Source: Bacillota bacterium (GTDB lineage: Bacteria > Bacillota > Clostridia > Lachnospirales > Lachnospiraceae). From it: a stretch of DNA of 64,000 nucleotides. The notes under the pieces were generated by a model. The model ran no database searches. It was given only the letters and a program-made list of their open reading frames with translations, and was not told the DNA's origin. Location: assembly GCA_902363515.1 (NCBI GenBank), contig CABJAN010000005.1, positions 62,001 through 126,000 on the forward strand. The letters are read 5' to 3'. The stretch's first letter is position 1, and every line of letters starts with the position of its first letter. Made by a program: the position numbers and the translations under genes. Below, one piece after another: positions 41,046 to 50,118 of this stretch.

Positions 41046-42407
41046 GTGATTCATCGTTACAAAAACAATGGATATAACATTGTACTGGATGTAAACAGCG
41101 GTTCTGTACATGTTGTGGACGAACTGGTCTATGATATCATAGGACTTTTGGATGAAGGCAAAGATGGGGCTTTTATCCGGGAACATCTGAAAGGACAGTA
41201 CCAGGAAGAAGAGATTTCCACAGCCCTTGGAGAGATTCAGGAGCTTACCGATGCACAAATGCTTTTTACAGAAGATATTTACAGGGATGCCATCGAACAT
41301 TTTAAAGAGAGAGAGACAGTGGTGAAAGCTCTGTGTCTGCACATTGCCCATGACTGTAATCTGGCATGCCGCTACTGCTTTGCTGAGGAAGGAGAATATC
41401 ATGGAAGAAGAGCCATGATGTCCTATGAAGTGGGAAAACAGGCATTGGATTTCCTCATTGCCAACTCTGGAAACAGAAGAAATCTGGAAGTGGATTTCTT
41501 TGGAGGGGAACCTCTGATGAACTGGGATGTGGTAAAGCAGTTGGTAGAGTATGGAAGGTCACAGGAAGAGAAATATAATAAGAAATTCCGTTTCACGCTG
41601 ACTACCAATGGGGTTTTACTGAATGACGAAATTATGGAATTTGCCAACAAAGAGATGGCAAATGTGGTTCTCAGTATTGACGGAAGAAAAGAAGTCCATG
41701 ATTTTATGCGTCCATTTAGAAAAGGTGCAGGAAGCTATGATCTGGTTGTGCCGAAATTTCAGAAATTTGCCGCAAGCAGGGGAGAAAAGAGTTACTATGC
41801 AAGGGGTACTTTTACCCGTCATAACCTGGATTTTTCAGAGGATGTGCTGCACCTGGCAGACCTGGGCTTTGACCAGATTTCCGTAGAGCCGGTAGTAGCA
41901 GATGAAAAAGAAGAATATGCTCTTAAGTGGGAAGACGTTCCGAAAATCTGCGAAGAGTATGATAAGCTGGCAAAGGAAATGATTCGCAGGAGAAAAAAAG
42001 GAAAGGCCTTTAATTTCTTCCATTTCATGATTGATTTAACAGGCGGTCCCTGTGTTTATAAACGTCTGTCCGGCTGTGGATCAGGAACAGAATATCTGGC
42101 AGTGACTCCATGGGGAGATTTGTATCCCTGCCATCAGTTTGTTGGGGAAGAGAAATTCCTCATGGGAAATGTATGGGATGGTGTAAAACGCCAGGATCTT
42201 TGCAAAGAGTTTAAAAACTGTAATGTTTATGCAAAGGAAAAATGTCAGGATTGCTTTGCCAAGTTTTACTGCAGCGGCGGCTGTGCGGCAAACTCCTACA
42301 ACTTCCATGGCTCTATTAATGATGCCTATGATTTAGGCTGTGAACTGCAGCGTAAACGTGTGGAGTGCGCCATTATGTTAAAGGCGGCTGAGGCAGAAGA
42401 GGAATAA
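41046..42407 (+). CDS. scfB: SCIFF radical-SAM maturase
   Basis: A 453-residue enzyme that installs thioether crosslinks in the SCIFF peptide. The N-terminal ~95 residues form a peptide-recognition (RRE-like) domain. The radical-SAM core has CxxxCxxC at Cys104, Cys108 and Cys111 (HDCNLACRYCF) and GGEPLMNW. The C-terminal SPASM domain holds further cluster-binding cysteines (GCGSGTEYLAV, CKEFKNCN, CQDCFAKFYCSGGCAAN). The start is GTG 41046 after GAAAGGGG. It lies between the peptide gene and secDF. The equivalent enzyme of Clostridium thermocellum is known as CteB. Confidence 0.95.
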   Translation: MIHRYKNNGYNIVLDVNSGSVHVVDELVYDIIGLLDEGKDGAFIREHLKGQYQEEEISTALGEIQELTDAQMLFTEDIYRDAIEHFKERETVVKALCLHIAHDCNLACRYCFAEEGEYHGRRAMMSYEVGKQALDFLIANSGNRRNLEVDFFGGEPLMNWDVVKQLVEYGRSQEEKYNKKFRFTLTTNGVLLNDEIMEFANKEMANVVLSIDGRKEVHDFMRPFRKGAGSYDLVVPKFQKFAASRGEKSYYARGTFTRHNLDFSEDVLHLADLGFDQISVEPVVADEKEEYALKWEDVPKICEEYDKLAKEMIRRRKKGKAFNFFHFMIDLTGGPCVYKRLSGCGSGTEYLAVTPWGDLYPCHQFVGEEKFLMGNVWDGVKRQDLCKEFKNCNVYAKEKCQDCFAKFYCSGGCAANSYNFHGSINDAYDLGCELQRKRVECAIMLKAAEAEEE

Positions 42408-42454
42408 CAGATGGCCATGCGTCATGAAATAAGAATGTAAAGAAGGGAAAGACC

Positions 42455-44689
42455 ATGAAAAAAAACAGAGGCATACTTGTGCTTGTGATGACCGTTCTGG
42501 TGACTGCATTTTTGATTTTTACTACAGCAGTGGGATTCGGTCCTACAGGAACAGGTGCTGCAAAAAACATTAAGACTGGACTGGATCTGTCCGGTGGTGT
42601 CAGCATTACCTATGAGACCTCCAAAGAAAATCCGGAGCCGGATGAAATGCAGGATACTATTTACAAACTGCAAAAGCGTGTGGAACAATACAGTACAGAA
42701 GCGCAGGTATATCAGGAAGGTGAGAACCGTATTATCGTAGAGATTCCTGGTGTAAATGACGCCAATAAGATTCTGGAAGAACTGGGAAAACCGGGTTCGC
42801 TGTATTTTATCGCACATAAGGATTCCCAGGGAAATGAGAACTATACACTCAATACCCAGACAGGGGAATATGAGCTTACTAAAACCATTGAAGAGATTGA
42901 GGCAGACGGCGGTATTGTGCTGAGCGGTACGGATGTCAAGGATGCCAAAGCGGCAGTCGCAGAGGATGATTTAAAGAATAAAACCAATGTTGTAAGCCTG
43001 TCCTTTACAAAAGAAGGAACAAAAAAATTCGCAGAAGCTACAAAGACTGCATACGAAGCAGGAAATGACACCATTGGTATTTACTATGACGGAAGCTTTG
43101 TCAGTGTGCCAAGTGTACGGGCTGAAATCGAAAATGGAAGCGCGCAGATTGACGGTATGAAAGATGCCCAGGAGGCAGAAAATCTGGCTTCCACTATTCG
43201 TATCGGTGGCCTGAAGCTGGAGCTTACAGAACTGCGTTCCAGTGTTGTAGCTGCACAGCTTGGTGAAGAAGCCATTTCCACCAGTTTGGTAGCAGCAGCT
43301 ATTGGTCTGGCTTTGATTATTCTGTTTATGATTGTTGTATACAGAATTCCGGGATTAGTATCCGGTATTGCGCTGGTGATTTATGTATGTCTGGATTTAA
43401 TTGCATTAAATGCCTTTGACCTGACTCTGACCTTACAGGGAATCGCCGGTATTATCCTGTCTATTGGTATGGCGGTAGATGCCAATGTTATTATTTACGC
43501 CCGTATTCAGGAAGAAATTGCAGCGGGAAAAAGCGTAAGAACTGCTTTGCAGGCTGGCTTTAAAAAGGCGTTTTCTGCAATCTTTGATGGAAATATTACA
43601 ACCTTAATCGCAGCGTTTGTATTAAACTGGCTGGGCTCCGGTACGGTAAAAGGCTTTGCTCAGACGCTGGCTCTTGGTATTGTGCTTTCCATGTTTACTG
43701 CATTAGTAGTATCCAGATTCCTCATGTACGCTGCTTACGCAGCTGGTGTAAGAGATGAGAAATTCTATGGCAAGAGAAAAGAAAGAACACCAATCCGCTT
43801 CTTACAGAAGAGAAAAGTATTCTTCCTGATTTCTGTTTTAATGATTTTAAGCGCGCCTGTTGCAATGCTGATTTTCAAAGGCACCAGCGGAGAAGCCTTA
43901 AAATACAGTCTGGAATTTAAAGGCGGTACTTCTACGAATGTAACTTTTGCAGAAGATATGCCAATTAAAGAGATTGATGCCAGGGTAACACCTCTGGTAG
44001 AAAAAGTAACTGGAGATAAAAACGTACAGGCTACAAAAGTAGTGGGAAGCAATCAGGTTATTATTAAAACAGTAACCCTGGATGTAAAAGAGCGGGAAGT
44101 ATTAAATCAGGCGCTGGAAGAGGAATTTGGAGTAAGCAAGGATGATATTACTTCTGAAAGTATTTCTTCTACTGTGAGCAGTGAAATGCGTGCAGATGCA
44201 GTAAAAGCTGTGGTTGTGGCAACCATTCTTATGCTTCTGTATATCTGGTTCAGGTTTAAGGACATCCGTTTTGCAAGCAGTGCAGTCATTGCCCTTTTGC
44301 ATGACGTTTTGGTGGTTCTGGCCTTCTATGCTATTGCAAGGGTTTCTGTGGGAAATACCTTTATTGCATGTATGCTGACTATTGTAGGTTATTCTATTAA
44401 TGCCACTATTGTTATCTTTGACCGTATCCGTGAGAATATGGCAGGCGCAAGAAAGAAAGAGGATTTGGAGAACCTGGTAAACGCCAGCATTACCCAGACC
44501 CTGACCAGAAGTGTGTACACTTCTTTGACAACCTTTATTATGGTATTCTTGCTGTTTGTCATGGGCGTATCCTCTATCCGTGAGTTTGCGCTGCCTCTGA
44601 TGGTAGGTATTATCTGCGGCGGATATTCTTCTGTATGTATTACAGGAGCACTGTGGTATGTGATGAAAACAAAAATCAAAAATCGTTAA
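42455..44689 (+). CDS. secDF: Protein translocase SecDF fusion
   Basis: A 744-residue membrane protein joining SecD and SecF in one chain. SecDF uses the proton gradient to help the Sec channel release proteins outside. The SecD half has an N-terminal helix, an extracytoplasmic domain (LDLSGGVSITYETS) and GMAVDANVIIYARIQEE. The SecF half starts near residue 445 (FLQKRKVFFLISVLMIL) and has EFKGGTSTNV and TIVGYSINATIVIFDRIRE. Twelve membrane helices are expected. No yajC gene lies beside it; instead it follows the SCIFF maturase by 48 bases, so it may be co-transcribed with it. Confidence 0.95.
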   Translation: MKKNRGILVLVMTVLVTAFLIFTTAVGFGPTGTGAAKNIKTGLDLSGGVSITYETSKENPEPDEMQDTIYKLQKRVEQYSTEAQVYQEGENRIIVEIPGVNDANKILEELGKPGSLYFIAHKDSQGNENYTLNTQTGEYELTKTIEEIEADGGIVLSGTDVKDAKAAVAEDDLKNKTNVVSLSFTKEGTKKFAEATKTAYEAGNDTIGIYYDGSFVSVPSVRAEIENGSAQIDGMKDAQEAENLASTIRIGGLKLELTELRSSVVAAQLGEEAISTSLVAAAIGLALIILFMIVVYRIPGLVSGIALVIYVCLDLIALNAFDLTLTLQGIAGIILSIGMAVDANVIIYARIQEEIAAGKSVRTALQAGFKKAFSAIFDGNITTLIAAFVLNWLGSGTVKGFAQTLALGIVLSMFTALVVSRFLMYAAYAAGVRDEKFYGKRKERTPIRFLQKRKVFFLISVLMILSAPVAMLIFKGTSGEALKYSLEFKGGTSTNVTFAEDMPIKEIDARVTPLVEKVTGDKNVQATKVVGSNQVIIKTVTLDVKEREVLNQALEEEFGVSKDDITSESISSTVSSEMRADAVKAVVVATILMLLYIWFRFKDIRFASSAVIALLHDVLVVLAFYAIARVSVGNTFIACMLTIVGYSINATIVIFDRIRENMAGARKKEDLENLVNASITQTLTRSVYTSLTTFIMVFLLFVMGVSSIREFALPLMVGIICGGYSSVCITGALWYVMKTKIKNR

Positions 44690-44695
44690 TACAAG

Positions 44696-44732
44696 GAGGC
44701 TGTTGCATAAATCGGTGCAGCAGTCTCTTTTT
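44696..44732 (+). terminator. Terminator after secDF
   Basis: A 12-bp stem (44696-44707 with 44716-44727, G-U pairs included) followed by five T. Confidence 0.78.
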
Positions 44733-44756
44733 ACATAAAGTACAAAGGAGAAAATT

Positions 44757-46472
44757 ATGGAAAAATGGGTAGTGTCTGCCAAACGGGCGGATTTTCAGGA
44801 AATCAGCCGCAAATTTGGCGTGGATCCTGTGATTGCAAGACTCATGCGAAACAGGGATCAGATTACAGATGAGGAAATTGAAAAATATCTTCACGGAAGG
44901 CTTTCAGATTTACATTCCTGGAGACTTTTAAAGGGAATGGGAGAGCTTCTTAAGATTTTAACAGATAAGATAGAGCAAAAGAAAAAAATCAGGATTATCG
45001 GAGATTATGACATTGATGGAGTATGCTCCACCTATATTCTTTTAAAGGGACTGCAACGGGCAGGAGCCTGGGTGGATGTAGATATTCCGGACCGGATGAA
45101 GGATGGCTATGGAATTTCAGAGGAACTCATTGATCTGGCAGCCCAGGCTTCGGTGGACACCATTATTACCTGCGATAATGGTATTAGCGCAATTTCTCAG
45201 ATTGCTCATGCCAAAGCCCTGGGCATGACCGTACTGGTGACAGATCATCATGAGGTGCCCTATGAGGAATTGCCTCAGGGAGAAGTCCGAACTATTTTAC
45301 CTCCTGCGGATGCCATTGTGAATCCAAAACAGGAAGGGGATACCTATCCATTCTCCGGCATTTGCGGGGCTATGGTGGCATTTAAGGTGATTTGCGGGCT
45401 TTATGAAACCCTGGGGATTCCCAAAACAGAATTAAATAATCTCATCCCTTTTGCAGCCATTGCCACAGTAGGAGATGTGATGGAACTGCAGGATGAGAAC
45501 CGGATTATCGTCCGTGAGGGTCTCATGCGCCTTCAAAATCCGGAAAACAAAGGATTAAAAGCCCTGATTCGTGTCAATAATCTGGAAGAGAAGACCATTA
45601 CAGCCTATCATATTGGATTTATTCTGGGACCTTGTATGAATGCCAGCGGGCGTCTGAGTACAGCTAAGAGAGCGCTGAATCTGCTTCTTACAGAAGATGA
45701 GAAGGAGGCCTCCATTCTGGCAGAAGACTTAAAAGCTCTAAATGACAGCCGAAAGGATATGACAGCCAAAGGGGTGGAGCAGGCTATTGAAATGGTAGAA
45801 AACACAGACTTAGCCAAAGACCGTGTGCTGGTGATTTATCTTCCGGACTGTCATGAAAGTCTGGCAGGAATCATTGCAGGAAGAATACGGGAACGCTATA
45901 CAAAACCAGTGTTTGTACTTACCAAGGGAGAAGAAGGCGTAAAGGGTTCCGGAAGATCCATTGAAACATATCACATGTTCCAGGAGATGGTAAAGTGCAA
46001 GGAACTTTTTACAAAATTCGGCGGGCATCCCATGGCAGCAGGACTTTCTATGGAAGAGGAAAATATTGAAAAGCTTCGCAGAAGGCTGAATGAGAATTGT
46101 ACCCTCACTCAGGAGGATATGACAGAGAAAATCGTCATTGACGTGCCAATGCCCATGTCTTATGTGACAATTCCTTTCATCCGCCAGTTAAGTCAACTGG
46201 AGCCATTTGGAAAAGGAAATACAAAGCCGGTATTTGCACAGAAAAATCTGCAGATTTCACAATGCAGAGTCCTGGGAAAGAACCGGAATGTAGTGAAAAT
46301 GCAGTTAAAAGATGAATTTGGAGCAGCAGCAGAGGGCATCTGGTTTGGAGACGGGGATGTATTTGTGACAAAGACACAGGAAAAACCATGTTTTGATGTG
46401 ATTTATTACCCAACAGTCAACAGTTTTCGGGGAAGAGAGAGCATAGAAATGGTGGTACAGAGTATTCGATAG
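44757..46472 (+). CDS. recJ: Single-stranded-DNA-specific exonuclease RecJ
   Basis: A 571-residue 5'-3' exonuclease for recombination and mismatch repair. The DHH domain shows GDYDIDGVCSTY (near residue 83) and VTDHHEVPYEE, both with metal-binding aspartates and histidines; ATVGDVMELQDENR and GPCMNASGRL follow. The DHHA1 domain has GSGRSIETYHM and KFGGHPMAAGLS. A C-terminal OB-like domain completes the chain (FAQKNLQISQCRVLGKNR). The start is ATG 44757 after AAAGGAGAAA. Normal length for Clostridial RecJ. Confidence 0.93.
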   Translation: MEKWVVSAKRADFQEISRKFGVDPVIARLMRNRDQITDEEIEKYLHGRLSDLHSWRLLKGMGELLKILTDKIEQKKKIRIIGDYDIDGVCSTYILLKGLQRAGAWVDVDIPDRMKDGYGISEELIDLAAQASVDTIITCDNGISAISQIAHAKALGMTVLVTDHHEVPYEELPQGEVRTILPPADAIVNPKQEGDTYPFSGICGAMVAFKVICGLYETLGIPKTELNNLIPFAAIATVGDVMELQDENRIIVREGLMRLQNPENKGLKALIRVNNLEEKTITAYHIGFILGPCMNASGRLSTAKRALNLLLTEDEKEASILAEDLKALNDSRKDMTAKGVEQAIEMVENTDLAKDRVLVIYLPDCHESLAGIIAGRIRERYTKPVFVLTKGEEGVKGSGRSIETYHMFQEMVKCKELFTKFGGHPMAAGLSMEEENIEKLRRRLNENCTLTQEDMTEKIVIDVPMPMSYVTIPFIRQLSQLEPFGKGNTKPVFAQKNLQISQCRVLGKNRNVVKMQLKDEFGAAAEGIWFGDGDVFVTKTQEKPCFDVIYYPTVNSFRGRESIEMVVQSIR

Positions 46473-46482
46473 AAAAAGGGGT

Positions 46483-46511
46483 TTGCGTCCGCAAGGAAAA
46501 GATGGTATACT
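46483..46511 (+). promoter_or_regulatory. Promoter for apt-rel
   Basis: TTGCGT (46483-46488), 17-bp spacer, TATACT (46506-46511), extended -10 TG at 46503-46504. Confidence 0.6.
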
Positions 46512-46566
46512 AAACCACATAAAAATTTGAATTATGACAAAATTCGATAGTAGGCAGGGAGAGCAT

Positions 46567-47121
46567 ATGGGAAATTGTGAAGAAAACAAACAGGAAAAAA
46601 AGAAATTGGAAGACTATGTAAGGAGCATTCCGGATTTTCCGGAAGAAGGTATTATCTTCAGGGATGTTACCAGTATTCTTCAGGACGCTGATGGTTTGAA
46701 ATTAGCTGTAGATTCTATGCAGGCACTGGTAGAAGGAACCGATGCAGATGTGATTGTAGGAGCAGAGTCCAGAGGATTTATATTTGGAGCTCCTATTGCG
46801 TATAATTTACATAAACCTCTGGTTCTGGTGCGGAAAAAGGGGAAATTACCCTGTGAAACAGTGGAGCAAAGCTATGATTTAGAGTATGGCAGCGCAACGG
46901 TGGAAATGCATAAGGATTCCATCTTACCGGGACAGAAAGTGGTGATTGTGGATGACCTGATTGCAACAGGCGGTACCGTAGAAGCCACAGCAAAGCTTGT
47001 AGAAGAACTGGGAGGCCAGGTGGTCAAAATTGTGTTCCTGATGGAACTTGCAGGGCTTAAAGGCAGAGAACGTCTGGCAAAGTATGATGTGGCATCAGTG
47101 ATTTGTTACGAAGGAAAATAA
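46567..47121 (+). CDS. apt: Adenine phosphoribosyltransferase
   Basis: A 184-residue enzyme that converts adenine and PRPP to AMP in purine salvage. FPEEGIIFRDVTSILQD is the family's N-terminal motif; VGAESRGFIFGAPIAY and the PRPP loop VVIVDDLIATGGTVEA are intact. The start is ATG 46567 with AGGGAGA; an in-frame ATG at 46534 has no site. It carries about ten extra polar residues before the usual start of the domain. It precedes rel by 33 bases, and the apt-rel order is common in Firmicutes. Confidence 0.93.
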   Translation: MGNCEENKQEKKKLEDYVRSIPDFPEEGIIFRDVTSILQDADGLKLAVDSMQALVEGTDADVIVGAESRGFIFGAPIAYNLHKPLVLVRKKGKLPCETVEQSYDLEYGSATVEMHKDSILPGQKVVIVDDLIATGGTVEATAKLVEELGGQVVKIVFLMELAGLKGRERLAKYDVASVICYEGK

Positions 47122-47154
47122 AAGGGTTCATGGATAAAGAGGTGATGGTTGGAT

Positions 47155-49458
47155 ATGGAAGAAAATAAGCAAACTGCTTTGCAGGCAGAAGAAATTGTAA
47201 AAAAGGCTGATGCAAGTGTGAAGTCCATGGACGATTTTACCAGCCCGGAAGTTTTATACAAGGAATTAATTACAAGTGTCAGGAAATACCACCCGTCTGC
47301 CGATATTTCCATGATTGAAAAGGCATTTCACATTGCCAATAATGCACATAAAGGACAGACCAGAAAATCAGGAGAACCTTATATTATTCATCCACTCTGC
47401 GTAGGTATTATTCTGGCGGATCTGGAGCTGGATAAGGAGACTATTGTTGCCGGACTTCTTCATGATGTAGTAGAAGATACGGTAATGACCAGTGAAGAAA
47501 TCAGAGAAGAATTCAGCGCAGAGGTAGAGCTTTTAGTGGATGGCGTTACCAAACTGGGACAGTTGAATTATTCTGCCGATAAAGTAGAGGTGCAGGCAGA
47601 AAATCTGAGAAAAATGTTTCTGGCTATGGCAAAAGATATCCGTGTTATTCTGATTAAACTGGCTGACCGTCTCCATAACATGAGAACCCTGAAATATATG
47701 CCGCCTCACAAACAAAAGGAAAAAGCCAGAGAGACCATGGATATTTATGCGCCCATTGCCCAGCGTCTTGGTATTTCCAAGGTAAAGATTGAACTGGATG
47801 ACCTTTCCTTAAAATATTTGAAGCCGGATGTTTATTATGAACTGGTAGAAAAAATTAATTTAAAGAAAAGTGAGCGCCAGGCTTTTATTGACCAGGTGGT
47901 AGGTGAGGTTCGGACCCATATTGAGAAAGCCGGAATCAAAGGTCAGATTGATGGCAGGATTAAGCACTTTTTCAGTATTTATAAGAAAATGGTAAACCAG
48001 GATAAAACCCTGGATCAGATTTACGACCTGTTTGCTGTGCGGATTATTGTGGACACGGTGCGTGATTGTTATGCAGCCCTTGGAATTATTCATGAGATGT
48101 ATAAACCCATTCCAGGGCGGTTTAAGGATTATATTGCCATGCCAAAACCCAATATGTATCAGTCTTTGCACACAACGCTGATTGGACCAAACGGACAGCC
48201 TTTTGAGATTCAGATCCGTACTTTTGAGATGCACAGAACCGCAGAGTATGGTATTGCAGCCCACTGGAAGTACAAAGAAGTATCCAACAACGGAAAACTC
48301 AGCGTGACCCAGTCCGAAGAAGAAAAGATGAGCTGGCTGCGCCAGATTCTGGAATGGCAGAAGGACATGTCAGATAACAAAGAATTTTTAAGTCTGTTAA
48401 AGAGTGACCTGGATTTGTTTTCAGAAAGCGTGTACTGTTTCACACCTGCCGGAGATGTAAAAACTCTGCCAAATGGTTCTACCCCTATTGATTTTGCCTA
48501 TAATGTCCACAGCGCGGTGGGAAATAAGATGGTAGGGGCCAGGGTAAACGGGAAGCTGGTACCCATTGAATATGTGATTAAAAACGGGGACCGTGTAGAA
48601 ATCATTACCTCTCAGAATTCCAAAGGTCCAAGCCGGGACTGGCTGAAAGTTGTAAAAAGCACCCAGGCAAAGAATAAAATTAACCAGTGGTTCAAACAGG
48701 AACTAAAGGTAGACAATATTCTGAAAGGCAAAGAAATGCTTATTCAGTACGCCAAGGTAAAAGGTGTGAATCTGGGAGAGGTTCAGAAACCGAAGTACCA
48801 GGAAGCGGTTATGAAAAAATACGGATTTCGGGACTGGGATTCCGTACTGGCTGCTCTTGGACATGGAGGCCTGAAAGAAGGCCAGATTCTGAATAAGCTC
48901 CAGGAGGTCTACAACAAGGAACATAAGGCTGAAATTACAGATGCGAAAGTATTGGAAGCCACTGCAGAAAAGAAGGAAAAGCTTAGCATTGCAAAGAGCA
49001 AAGGCGGCATTGTGGTAAAGGGAATCCATGACGTTGCGGTACGTTTTTCCAAGTGTTGTAATCCCATTCCGGGAGATGAGATTGTAGGCTATGTTACCAG
49101 AGGCAGGGGTGTGACAATTCACCGGACAGACTGTATCAATGTCATGAACATGAGTGCAGAGGACAGGAACCGTCTGATTGATGCTGAGTGGCAGGTTCCG
49201 GAACAGGAAAACGGGGAACGTTATATTGCAGATTTGAATATTTATGCGTATAACCGAAGAGGGCTGATTGTAGATATTTCCAAATTATTTACAGAGCGTA
49301 AAATCGATATTTCTTCTTTGAATACCAGAACCAGCAAGCAGGGAATTGCCACCATCAATATTTCCTTTGAGGTGGGAAGCAAGGAAGAATTAAACAGCGT
49401 TATTGAGAAACTGAGGCAGATAGAGAGCGTCAAGGATATTGAGCGTACTGCCGGCTAA
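47155..49458 (+). CDS. relA: Bifunctional (p)ppGpp synthetase/hydrolase (RelA/SpoT type)
   Basis: A 767-residue full-length Rel. Order of domains: HD hydrolase (GLLHDVVEDTVM, KLADRLHNMRTLKYM), synthetase (HFFSIYKKMV, then RFKDYIAMPKPNMYQSLHTT and EIQIRTFEMHRTAEYG), TGS (VYCFTPAGDVKTLPNGSTPIDFA), a zinc-finger region (FSKCCNPIPGDEIVGYVTRG) and a C-terminal ACT domain. Hydrolase and synthetase motifs are both intact, so it should make and degrade the alarmone. The start is ATG 47155 after AAGAGGTGAT; TTG 47149 is in frame but too close to that site. Confidence 0.95.
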   Translation: MEENKQTALQAEEIVKKADASVKSMDDFTSPEVLYKELITSVRKYHPSADISMIEKAFHIANNAHKGQTRKSGEPYIIHPLCVGIILADLELDKETIVAGLLHDVVEDTVMTSEEIREEFSAEVELLVDGVTKLGQLNYSADKVEVQAENLRKMFLAMAKDIRVILIKLADRLHNMRTLKYMPPHKQKEKARETMDIYAPIAQRLGISKVKIELDDLSLKYLKPDVYYELVEKINLKKSERQAFIDQVVGEVRTHIEKAGIKGQIDGRIKHFFSIYKKMVNQDKTLDQIYDLFAVRIIVDTVRDCYAALGIIHEMYKPIPGRFKDYIAMPKPNMYQSLHTTLIGPNGQPFEIQIRTFEMHRTAEYGIAAHWKYKEVSNNGKLSVTQSEEEKMSWLRQILEWQKDMSDNKEFLSLLKSDLDLFSESVYCFTPAGDVKTLPNGSTPIDFAYNVHSAVGNKMVGARVNGKLVPIEYVIKNGDRVEIITSQNSKGPSRDWLKVVKSTQAKNKINQWFKQELKVDNILKGKEMLIQYAKVKGVNLGEVQKPKYQEAVMKKYGFRDWDSVLAALGHGGLKEGQILNKLQEVYNKEHKAEITDAKVLEATAEKKEKLSIAKSKGGIVVKGIHDVAVRFSKCCNPIPGDEIVGYVTRGRGVTIHRTDCINVMNMSAEDRNRLIDAEWQVPEQENGERYIADLNIYAYNRRGLIVDISKLFTERKIDISSLNTRTSKQGIATINISFEVGSKEELNSVIEKLRQIESVKDIERTAG

Positions 49459-49467
49459 GGAGTAGTT

Positions 49468-50100
49468 ATGAAACATTTAATGTTAAGAGGACTTGTCGTT
49501 GGACCGGTTTCCACCAACTGTTATTTTTTGAAAAATAAGGATACAGATGAAATACTGATTGTAGATCCGGGAGCAGAGCCGGATCGGATTATAAGAGCTG
49601 TGGAGCAGCTTTCTGGTCATCCGGCGGGAATCTTGCTGACCCATGGACACTATGATCACATGTGCGCTGTCAATGAGCTGCGCAGCCACTATGAGATTCC
49701 TGTTTATGCGGCAAAGGCAGAGGAACATTTGCTGTTGGATACCACAGAAAACCTGTCTGCTTCCTGGTCAGGGAATCCCTATACCGTAAAAGCAGATGTT
49801 TATCTGGAACATGGGGAAGTATTCAAGCTGGCAGGCTTTTCTGTAAAAACGCTGGTTACTCCGGGACATACAGAAGGATCCTGCTGCTATTGGATCGAAG
49901 AAGAAGGTGTCTGTCTAAGCGGCGATACTTTATTTTACGGAAGCTGTGGAAGAACGGATCTGCCTACAGGAAGCATGAGCAGTATGCGAAAAAGTCTGAG
50001 AGAGCTGCTGGAAATCCTGCCGGAACATACAGAAATTTATCCGGGACATGGAGAGGCAACAGATGCAGCCTTTGAGAAACTGCATAATCCATACTTATAA
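49468..50100 (+). CDS. MBL-fold metallo-hydrolase (glyoxalase II-like)
   Basis: A 210-residue single-domain metallo-beta-lactamase-fold protein. The metal-binding motif is LLTHGHYDHMCAV (H-x-H-x-D-H); VTPGHTEGSCCYW supplies another His, FSGDTL-like LSGDTLFYGSCGRTDLP the bridging Asp, and YPGHGEATD the last His. It resembles stand-alone hydroxyacylglutathione hydrolase-like proteins. The substrate is unknown; Firmicutes without glutathione may use it on other thioesters. It begins nine bases after rel. Confidence 0.88.
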   Translation: MKHLMLRGLVVGPVSTNCYFLKNKDTDEILIVDPGAEPDRIIRAVEQLSGHPAGILLTHGHYDHMCAVNELRSHYEIPVYAAKAEEHLLLDTTENLSASWSGNPYTVKADVYLEHGEVFKLAGFSVKTLVTPGHTEGSCCYWIEEEGVCLSGDTLFYGSCGRTDLPTGSMSSMRKSLRELLEILPEHTEIYPGHGEATDAAFEKLHNPYL

Positions 50101-50118
50101 GAAAGAGACCAGGGATAT

